Positions 8,481-15,932 of a DNA stretch of 46,243 bases are shown here, piece after piece; the first letter of the stretch is position 1, and each line of letters begins with the position of its first letter. The notes beneath the pieces were generated by a model. It ran no database searches. It was given only the letters and a program-made list of their open reading frames with translations, and was not told the origin of the DNA. The translations under genes were made by a program, and so were the position numbers. The stretch comes from an uncultured Bacilli bacterium (GTDB taxonomy: Bacteria > Bacillota_I > Bacilli_A > RF39 > UBA660): contig CAJUNG010000007.1 of the NCBI GenBank assembly GCA_910587725.1, positions 1-46,243 of the forward strand, read 5' to 3'.

Positions 8481-10277
8481 CTATTTTGTTGGGGTTAAGA
8501 CGACACGAAAAGAACTATTCGTATATTCTTCACCACTACCGTTATCAAAGCTAAAAATACCAGAATGTATTCCATTTCGCCACTCACCGCCACGATAGAA
8601 CCAGGTTAAAACAGGATAGACAAATCTTGATATATCTGAGTACCAGCTTGAGGCATGTCTCGTATCAGGATTCTTTATCACCCCAAATGGTCCCATCTCT
8701 CGTGTTGCATCTCCGAGTATTCCTGACTCATACTTGTTTACTGTATTTTCTACGGAATTGTAATATTGATTATAATATTTTTCCCACTTGTTATTCGTAA
8801 AAAAGTCCTCATAAATATTCGTGAGTCCACTTTCTTCTCCACCTTCATTTACATAGATATTGCGCCCCATCACAAATTCCCAGGCACCACCTGACATATC
8901 GTAAATTCCACTGATATTTCCAGTTGTACTTGCCGTATACCCTGTTTCTGTATGATAAGATAGAGTTACATCAGTTGTTGTTCCATTTAAATTGCCAGGA
9001 ACGCTTACTCCTCCATTATATCCTAAAGTTGGCTCTTCTACAGAAGCATATCCGGTCTTATAGGAACTGTTGTTATTCGTTCTTACACTTGTCATACTTC
9101 CATATTTTGAATGTTGTAAGTAGGCTACACTCCCCCATTCCATATTTTTCATTAGATGAGACTCATCACTTCTTAAATAGTCGTAACTTACTTTGAAAGC
9201 ATTGCCAAGAGTTACACCTCTCCAACTATAAACATCTGGTTTTATCTGTAATTTTGTACTATCATTTGAATTGATTTCTGCTTCAATGGTTGTTGTTGCA
9301 CCTTTATATCCTGACTCATATTTTCCTACCCAGAATCCATTAGAATCGAATGAAGTAAATGCCGGATGTGTTAACCAAGTTCCTGTGGTTGTTCCATTCG
9401 CTATTTCCGTATCTTTATTTTCAAATTCTATTTCAACTTCCTGTACTCTATCTTCAATTTCTGTTAGACCAGTGTATACGGTATCATTGAATATTTTATA
9501 TTTATATCTTGGTATCCAAACGAAATAACTTTCAATATTTGCATCAGGAATTATCTCACCATCTGTATAATTGATAGACTTATCTAATAACACTACTGCA
9601 TTTGCCCAAAGTTTTTGTTCATAAGAATACCAGTCATCATAGATACTTGCTTTATGTACTGTTCCATCATTTTCAAGCGTTACAGGAATTAAGTTATCAC
9701 TTAATACTGGGTCTGTTCCATTTAAGATAGATTCTGTATAAATCTCTTTAGGAATTTGCTCTGCACTAACTTGAATCCTGAATCTAAGATGCTTACCTTG
9801 AATTGACGCATTATCAGTAACACTATTTTTTATCCATAGACGAAGTGAATACTCAATCGTTTCGTTACCATTAATCATTCCGGTATCAATCACTAAATTT
9901 TCTAAATCACTTAAAGGTAAAATCGATGCTTCTCCATTTTTTGTTAATCCTAATTTTACATCACTAAAAGATAATCTTTCACCAGTTGTGATATCTTCTA
10001 AACTTAAGATGTAATTTGCTTTTTCATCTGAATTATTGATTAGGCGAAAATCAAACGATTTACTAAGCATCCCCACTTCATCATAGACAGGTAAAGTATT
10101 ATCAATCGTAAAGTTATCATCTTCTTCTAAATCGATATCTAAATTTCCGACTGTAATTACTTGACGTCTTGTTCCATTAATGGTTACATTGATAAATGCA
10201 TAGGTTACACTTAAAAAGATAACAAAAATACTTGTTAGAAATATTGCGATTTTCGCCGTTTGAATTTTATTATTCAT
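8481..10277 (-). CDS. Array gene 1: TasA-type N-terminus with FGE/C-type-lectin-like hypervariable head
   Basis: The product has about 598 residues. An N-terminal membrane segment (about 9-28) leads into a TasA/camelysin-like module with the conserved RRQVITVGNLDIDLEED pattern, the class of signal sequence usually processed by a SipW-type peptidase. A linker with the WANAVVLLDKS motif follows, then an FGE-sulfatase-like region starting at YFVWIPRYKYKIF. The C-terminus runs from YRGGEW to SFRVVLTPTK and differs from the other copies at about half its positions. I saw no cysteine in this domain, so enzyme activity of the formylglycine-generating type is unlikely and a binding role is more plausible. 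The ATG at 10277 follows AAGGTG by seven bases; a GTG at 10286 overlaps that site. This is the last gene of the array. Its gap to gene 2 is about 20 bp, against about 76 bp elsewhere. Confidence 0.85.
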   Translation of the reverse strand: MNNKIQTAKIAIFLTSIFVIFLSVTYAFINVTINGTRRQVITVGNLDIDLEEDDNFTIDNTLPVYDEVGMLSKSFDFRLINNSDEKANYILSLEDITTGERLSFSDVKLGLTKNGEASILPLSDLENLVIDTGMINGNETIEYSLRLWIKNSVTDNASIQGKHLRFRIQVSAEQIPKEIYTESILNGTDPVLSDNLIPVTLENDGTVHKASIYDDWYSYEQKLWANAVVLLDKSINYTDGEIIPDANIESYFVWIPRYKYKIFNDTVYTGLTEIEDRVQEVEIEFENKDTEIANGTTTGTWLTHPAFTSFDSNGFWVGKYESGYKGATTTIEAEINSNDSTKLQIKPDVYSWRGVTLGNAFKVSYDYLRSDESHLMKNMEWGSVAYLQHSKYGSMTSVRTNNNSSYKTGYASVEEPTLGYNGGVSVPGNLNGTTTDVTLSYHTETGYTASTTGNISGIYDMSGGAWEFVMGRNIYVNEGGEESGLTNIYEDFFTNNKWEKYYNQYYNSVENTVNKYESGILGDATREMGPFGVIKNPDTRHASSWYSDISRFVYPVLTWFYRGGEWRNGIHSGIFSFDNGSGEEYTNSSFRVVLTPTK

Positions 10278-10297
10278 TTTTTTCACCTTCTTCTGAT

Positions 10298-12097
10298 TTA
10301 AGGAATAAGCACAATTCTAAAAGATAAATAGGAATATGCCCCTCCAGTATGATGGTCAAAGGCAAAAGAACCAGAAGTCAAACCGCTGTCCCAATAACCT
10401 CCACGTTCAAACCAAGAAAACTTTAGATTGACAAAATGAGCTAAATCAGAGTACCAACTTGTTCGGTGCCTCATATTTCCATCTGGGTCCTTCACACTTT
10501 CAAATGGTCCCATTTCTCTTGTTGCGTCTCCATGTAATCCTGTTTGATACTTACTTGCATCCGTCTCCGCATTAGAATACTTATTATAGTATTTCTCCCA
10601 CTCACTACTTTCAAAAAAGTTAGAATAGATATCGGTTAGTCCACTATCCCCTCCTACAGTACTCGTACTTACATTATATCCCATCACGTATTCCCAAGCT
10701 CCTCCTGACATATCATAAATTCCACTAATATTTCCGGTCGTACTTGCCGTATATCCGACTTCTGTATAATAAGGTTGTGTTACATCAGGGGTTGTTCCAA
10801 CTAGATTTTCGGGAATACTTATTCCTTCATTGTATCCTAAAGTTGGTTCTGAAATAGAGGCATATCCTGTTTTATAAGAAGCGTGATTATTTGTCCTTAC
10901 ACTTGCCATACTTCCATACCTAGAATGCTGTAAGTAAGCTACTGCTCCCCATTCCGTATTTTTCATTAGATGAGATTCATCACTTCTTAAATAGTCGTAA
11001 CTTACTTTGAAAGCATTGCCAAGAGTTACACCTCTCCAACTATAAACATCTGGTTTTATCTGTAATTTTGTACTATCATTTGAATTGATTTCTGCTTCAA
11101 TGGTTGTTGTTGCACCTTTATATCCTGACTCATATTTTCCTACCCAGAATCCATTAGAATCGAATGAAGTAAATGCCGGATGTGTTAACCAACTTCCGGT
11201 AGTTATTCCATTCGATATTGCCGTATCTTTATTTTCAAATTCTATTTCAATTTCCTGTGCCCTATCTTCAATTGTAGTTAATCCAGTGTATACGGTATCA
11301 TTAAAAATTTTATATTTGTATCTTGGTATCCAAACGAAGTAACTTTCAATATTTTCTTCTGGGATTATCTCATTATCTGCATAATTGACAGACTTATCTA
11401 ACAATACTACTGCATTTGCCCAAAGCTTTTGTTCATAAGAGTACCATTCTTCATAAATGCTTGCCTTATGGACAGTCCCATCATTTTCAATGGTTGCAGG
11501 TACCAAGTTATTACTTAATACTGGGTCTGTTCCATTTAAAATAGATTCTGTATAGATTTCTTTAGGAATTTGTTCTGCACTCACTTGGATTCTGAATCTT
11601 AAACTTTTGCCTTGAATAATTTCATTATCGGTAACAGTATCTTTTATCCATAGACGAAGATTGTATTCAATCGTTTCGTTACCATCAATAAGCCCTGTAT
11701 CAATCACTAAATTTTCTAAATCACTTAAAGTGGTAATCGAGGTTTCACCATTATTGGTTAGTCCTAATCTTACATCACTAAACGATAACTTTTCACCGGT
11801 TGTAATGTCTTCTAAGCTTAAGACATAACTTGCTTTTTCATCTGAATTATTGATTAGACGAAAATCAAACGATTTACTAAGCATCCCCACTTCATCATAA
11901 ACAGGTAAAGTATTATCAATCGTGAAATTATCGTCTTCTTCTAAATCAATATTTAAGTTTCCGACGGTAATTACTTGACGTCTTGTCCCATTAATCGTTA
12001 CATTAATAAACGCATAAGTTACACTTAAAAAGATAATAAAGATACTTGTTAAAAATACAGTTATTTTCGCAATTTGCTTTTTATTTTCTTTCTTCAT
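10298..12097 (-). CDS. Array gene 2: TasA-type N-terminus with FGE/C-type-lectin-like hypervariable head
   Basis: This paralogue has 599 residues and the same order of parts as its neighbours: membrane segment, TasA-like module (about 40-175), WANAVVLLDKS linker, WIPRYKYKIF entry to the FGE-like domain, and a GGAWEYVMG core. Its segment from about 11000 to 11190 is nearly identical in DNA to the matching part of gene 1 (9200-9390), pointing to recombination between copies. The variable tail reads ERGGYWDSG and ends in SFRIVLIP, the only copy with Ile in place of the second last Val. The start at 12097 has TAGGGA upstream. Confidence 0.85.
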   Translation of the reverse strand: MKKENKKQIAKITVFLTSIFIIFLSVTYAFINVTINGTRRQVITVGNLNIDLEEDDNFTIDNTLPVYDEVGMLSKSFDFRLINNSDEKASYVLSLEDITTGEKLSFSDVRLGLTNNGETSITTLSDLENLVIDTGLIDGNETIEYNLRLWIKDTVTDNEIIQGKSLRFRIQVSAEQIPKEIYTESILNGTDPVLSNNLVPATIENDGTVHKASIYEEWYSYEQKLWANAVVLLDKSVNYADNEIIPEENIESYFVWIPRYKYKIFNDTVYTGLTTIEDRAQEIEIEFENKDTAISNGITTGSWLTHPAFTSFDSNGFWVGKYESGYKGATTTIEAEINSNDSTKLQIKPDVYSWRGVTLGNAFKVSYDYLRSDESHLMKNTEWGAVAYLQHSRYGSMASVRTNNHASYKTGYASISEPTLGYNEGISIPENLVGTTPDVTQPYYTEVGYTASTTGNISGIYDMSGGAWEYVMGYNVSTSTVGGDSGLTDIYSNFFESSEWEKYYNKYSNAETDASKYQTGLHGDATREMGPFESVKDPDGNMRHRTSWYSDLAHFVNLKFSWFERGGYWDSGLTSGSFAFDHHTGGAYSYLSFRIVLIP

Positions 12098-12174
12098 TAA
12101 AATCCCTACTCTCTTTGATTTGTTCCCCCTGCTATCTTAAAAAGGGAAACAACTTTTTATTAGCTTTACCTGTT
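12098..12174. repeat. Conserved array spacer with hairpin (genes 3/2)
   Basis: This is one of three similar spacers of 76-77 bp. It contains an imperfect inverted repeat (TTGTTTCCC with GGGGGAACAA, 12120-12152) and ends in the ribosome site TAGGGA. No T run follows the stem, so it looks more like an RNA processing or translation-control element than a terminator. Confidence 0.6.
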
Positions 12175-13977
12175 TTATGGGGTAAGAACGACACGAAAGG
12201 AAAGGGACGTGTTCACTCCACCACTAGAGTAGCTAACCCCAAAAACACCAGACTGGACACCGTAAGCCCAAAACCCACCGCGTTCAAACCAAGGGTTAAC
12301 AGGGTTGACGAAGGAAGCCAAGTCTCCATACCAACTCGTACGATATCTTGAACTTCCATCGGGGTCCTTTACTGTTCCAAATGGTCCCATTTCTCTTGTT
12401 GCATCCCCAAGTAGTCCTGTTTGATACTTACTAGCATCAACTTCTGCATTAGAGTACTGATCATAATATTTTTCCCATCTACTGTTTGTAAAGAAATCCC
12501 CATAAATACTAGTTAACTCACTACTTCCTCCTACGGAATTTGCGTTAATATTATATCCCATCACATATTCCCAAGCTCCACCGCTCGTATCATAAATTCC
12601 CGTGATATTTCCTGTCGTACTTGCCGTATATCCAGTCGGTGTATTATAGGGTTGTGTAACATCAGCAGTCGTTCCATTTAAATTACCTGGAATACTTGTT
12701 CCATTAGTATTATATCCCAGAGTTGGTTCCGAAATAGAGGCATATCCAGTCTTATATGAATTGTTGTTGTTATTTCTTACACTCATACGACTTCCATATT
12801 TCGAGTGTTGTAAGTATGCTACTGCTCCCCATTCTGTGTTTTTCATCATATGAGACTCATCACTTCGTAAATAATCGTAACTTGCCTTAAAAGCATTCCC
12901 CACTGTAATATTTCTCCAACTATAAACGTCTGGTTTTATTTGTAGTTTTGCTGAATCACTGGAATTAACTTGAGCAGTCTCTGTGGATGTCGCTCCCTTA
13001 TATCCGGATTCATATTTTCCTACCCAAAATCCGTTTGAATCAAATGAGGTAAATGCTGGATGAGTTAACCAACTACCTGTCGTTGTCCCATTCGATATTG
13101 TAGTATCTTTATTTTCAAATTCTACTTCGATTTCCTGTACTCGATTTTCAATCGCAGTTAACCCAGTATAAACCGTATCATTGAATATTTTATACTTGTA
13201 CCTTGGAATCCAAACAAAATAACTCTCAATATTGTCTTCAGGAATTATCTCATTATCTGCATAATTAACAGACTTATCTAATAACACTACTGCATTCGCC
13301 CATAACTTGTCTTCATAGGAATACCAATCATCATAGATACTTGCTTTATGTACTATTCCATCATTTTCAATCGTTACAGGAATCAAGTTATCACTTAGTA
13401 CTGGGTCTGTTCCATTTAAAACAGATTCTGTATAAATCTCTTTAGGAATTTGTTCTGCACTCACTTGAATTCTAAATCTAAGGCTCTTGCCCTGAATTGA
13501 CTCATTATCGGTAACCGTATCTTTTATCCATAAACGAAGATTGTACTCAATCGTTTCATTCCCATCAATAAGGCCTGTATCAATCACTAAGTTTTCTAAA
13601 GTATCTAATGAATAAATTAACGTTTCTCCATTTTTCGTTAGACCTAGTTTTACATCACTAAACGATAACTTTTCACCGGTTGTGATATCTTCCAAACTTA
13701 AGATATAACTTGCCTTTTCATCTGAATTATTGATTAGACGAAAGTTAAATGGCTTACTTAACATTCCTACTTCATCATAGACAGGTAAAGTATTATCAAT
13801 CGTAAAGTTGTCATCTTCTTCTAAATCGATATTTAAGTTCCCGACCGTAATCACTTGACGTCTTGTCCCATTGATTGTTACATTGATGAAGGCATAAGTT
13901 ACACTTAAAAAGATAACAAAAATACTCGTTAAAAATATTGTGATTTTTGCGACCTGCTTTTTATTTTCTTTCTTCAT
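12175..13977 (-). CDS. Array gene 3: TasA-type N-terminus with FGE/C-type-lectin-like hypervariable head
   Basis: The product has 600 residues. The membrane segment lies at about 11-31, the TasA-like module at 40-175, the WANAVVLLDKS linker at 226-236, and the FGE-like domain from WIPRYKYKIF (256) to the end. Residues 406-534 are encoded by DNA identical to that of gene 4, over 385 bp, and the identity stops at residue 535. From 535 to 596 the two copies differ at 21 of 62 residues. Invariant positions there include SWYGDL, PWF, RGG, W, G, SG, F, SGG and SFRVVLTP, the expected framework of a C-type-lectin fold. No cysteine is visible in the protein. Its function is probably ligand or receptor binding at the surface. 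Confidence 0.86.
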   Translation of the reverse strand: MKKENKKQVAKITIFLTSIFVIFLSVTYAFINVTINGTRRQVITVGNLNIDLEEDDNFTIDNTLPVYDEVGMLSKPFNFRLINNSDEKASYILSLEDITTGEKLSFSDVKLGLTKNGETLIYSLDTLENLVIDTGLIDGNETIEYNLRLWIKDTVTDNESIQGKSLRFRIQVSAEQIPKEIYTESVLNGTDPVLSDNLIPVTIENDGIVHKASIYDDWYSYEDKLWANAVVLLDKSVNYADNEIIPEDNIESYFVWIPRYKYKIFNDTVYTGLTAIENRVQEIEVEFENKDTTISNGTTTGSWLTHPAFTSFDSNGFWVGKYESGYKGATSTETAQVNSSDSAKLQIKPDVYSWRNITVGNAFKASYDYLRSDESHMMKNTEWGAVAYLQHSKYGSRMSVRNNNNNSYKTGYASISEPTLGYNTNGTSIPGNLNGTTADVTQPYNTPTGYTASTTGNITGIYDTSGGAWEYVMGYNINANSVGGSSELTSIYGDFFTNSRWEKYYDQYSNAEVDASKYQTGLLGDATREMGPFGTVKDPDGSSRYRTSWYGDLASFVNPVNPWFERGGFWAYGVQSGVFGVSYSSGGVNTSLSFRVVLTP

Positions 13978-14053
13978 TAAAATCCCTACTTTCTTTGATT
14001 TGTTCCCCCTGTTATCTTAAAGTGAGAAACAACTTTTTATTAGTTTTACTTTT
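13978..14053. repeat. Conserved array spacer with hairpin (genes 4/3)
   Basis: This is the second copy of the spacer. The stem at 14000-14032 keeps pairing through a G-U change (TTGTTTCTC instead of TTGTTTCCC), which suggests that the structure rather than only the sequence is kept. Confidence 0.55.
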
Positions 14054-15856
14054 TTATGGGGTAAGAACAACACGGAAGGAAAAGAGCGTAGGTACTCCAC
14101 CACTATAGGAGCTGAACGTAAAGGCACCAGACCCGACACCGTAGCGCCAGTCCCCACCACGTACGAACCAAGGATGAATAGGGTGGACGAAATCCGTCAA
14201 GTCTCCATACCAACTTGTTCGATACCTTGCTTTCCCATCGGGATCCTTTATATCTCCAAATGGTCCCATTTCTCTTGTTGCATCCCCAAGTAGTCCTGTT
14301 TGATACTTACTAGCATCAACTTCTGCATTAGAGTACTGATCATAATATTTTTCCCATCTACTGTTTGTAAAGAAATCCCCATAAATACTAGTTAACTCAC
14401 TACTTCCTCCTACGGAATTTGCGTTAATATTATATCCCATCACATATTCCCAAGCTCCACCGCTCGTATCATAAATTCCCGTGATATTTCCTGTCGTACT
14501 TGCCGTATATCCAGTCGGTGTATTATAGGGTTGTGTAACATCAGCAGTCGTTCCATTTAAATTACCTGGAATACTTGTTCCATTAGTATTATATCCCAGA
14601 GTTGGTTCCGAAATAGAGGCATATCCAGTCTTATATGAACTGTTGTTGTTATTTCTTACACTCATACTACTTCCATATTTCGAGTGTTGTAAATAAGCTA
14701 CTGCTCCCCATTCCGTGTTTTTCATCATATGAGACTCATCACTTCTTAAATAATCGTAACTTGCCTTAAATGCATTTCCTACCGTAATATTTCTCCAACT
14801 ATGAACATTTGGTTTAATTTGTAGTTTTGTACTATCATTAGTATTTACTTGAGCAGTCTCTGTGGATGTTGCTCCCTTATATCCGGATTCATATTTTCCT
14901 ACCCAAAATCCATTTGTATCGAAACTTACAAATGCTGGGTGTGTTAACCAACTTCCGGTGGTTGTTCCATTCGAGATTGCAGTATCCTTATTTTCAAATT
15001 CTATTTCTATCTCTTGTACCTTATCTTCAATTGCGGTTAATCCAGTATAGACAGTATCATTAAATATCTTATATTTATATCTCGGTATCCATACAAAATA
15101 ACTTTCAATATTTTCTTCAGATATGACCTCATTATCTGTATAATCGATAGACTTATCTAATAGCACTACTGCATTTGCCCATTCTTTATTCGCGTAATCA
15201 TACCATTTTTCATAGATACTTGCTTTATGGACTGTTCCGTCATTCTCAATCGTTATAGGAATTAAGTTATCACTTAGTACTGGGTCTGTTCCATTTAAAA
15301 TAGATTCTGCATAAATTTCTTTAGGAATTTGCTCTGCATTAACTTGAATTCTGAATCTAAGACTTTTACCTTGAATTAACTCATTATCGATAACCGTATC
15401 TTTTATCCATAGACGAAGATTGTATTCAATCGTTTCATTACCACCAATAAGACCTGTATCAATCACTAAATTTTCTAAAGCATCTAAAGAATAAATCGAA
15501 GTTTCTCCATTTTTTGTTAACCCTAATTTGACATCACTGAAAGATAATCTTTCACCAGTCGTAATATCTTCTAAACTTAGGACGTAATTTGCTTTTTCAT
15601 CCGAATTATTGATTAAACGAAAATCAAACGACTTACTTAGCATCCCTACTTCATCATAGACAGGTAAAGTATTATCAATCGTAAAGTTATCATCTTCTTC
15701 TAAATCGATATTTAAGTTCCCGACCGTAATCACTTGACGTTTTGTCCCATTAATCGTTACATTAATAAACGCATACGTTACACTTAGAAAGATAACAAAA
15801 ATGCTCGTTAAAAATACAGTTATTTTTGCTATCTGTTTTTTATTTTCTTTCTTCAT
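14054..15856 (-). CDS. Array gene 4: TasA-type N-terminus with FGE/C-type-lectin-like hypervariable head
   Basis: The 600-residue product is closest to gene 3. The domain order is the same: membrane segment, TasA-like module with KRQVITVGNLNIDLEED, WANAVVLLDKS linker, FGE-like domain. The stretch 14255-14639 equals 12376-12760 of gene 3 exactly. The tail carries VRGGDW and SGGVPTLFSFRVVLTP. Synonymous as well as replacement differences from gene 3 fill the tail (about 10 and 21 codons of 66), so the tail was exchanged or diversified as a block rather than by a few point mutations. Confidence 0.86.
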   Translation of the reverse strand: MKKENKKQIAKITVFLTSIFVIFLSVTYAFINVTINGTKRQVITVGNLNIDLEEDDNFTIDNTLPVYDEVGMLSKSFDFRLINNSDEKANYVLSLEDITTGERLSFSDVKLGLTKNGETSIYSLDALENLVIDTGLIGGNETIEYNLRLWIKDTVIDNELIQGKSLRFRIQVNAEQIPKEIYAESILNGTDPVLSDNLIPITIENDGTVHKASIYEKWYDYANKEWANAVVLLDKSIDYTDNEVISEENIESYFVWIPRYKYKIFNDTVYTGLTAIEDKVQEIEIEFENKDTAISNGTTTGSWLTHPAFVSFDTNGFWVGKYESGYKGATSTETAQVNTNDSTKLQIKPNVHSWRNITVGNAFKASYDYLRSDESHMMKNTEWGAVAYLQHSKYGSSMSVRNNNNSSYKTGYASISEPTLGYNTNGTSIPGNLNGTTADVTQPYNTPTGYTASTTGNITGIYDTSGGAWEYVMGYNINANSVGGSSELTSIYGDFFTNSRWEKYYDQYSNAEVDASKYQTGLLGDATREMGPFGDIKDPDGKARYRTSWYGDLTDFVHPIHPWFVRGGDWRYGVGSGAFTFSSYSGGVPTLFSFRVVLTP

Positions 15857-15932
15857 TGAAATTCCTACTTTCTTTGATTTTTCCCCCTGCTATCTTAAAA
15901 AGGGAAACAAATTTTTATTAGTTTCACCTGTT
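15857..15932. repeat. Conserved array spacer with hairpin (genes 5/4)
   Basis: This is the third copy of the spacer, with a weaker stem around 15879-15908 (CCC with GGGGG core kept). It ends just before the ribosome site of gene 4. Confidence 0.5.

Noticed and set aside
9200..11200. Near-identical stretches of array genes 1 and 2 as an insertion sequence or long terminal repeats
   Set aside because: They lie inside aligned coding regions of paralogues and have no terminal inverted repeats.
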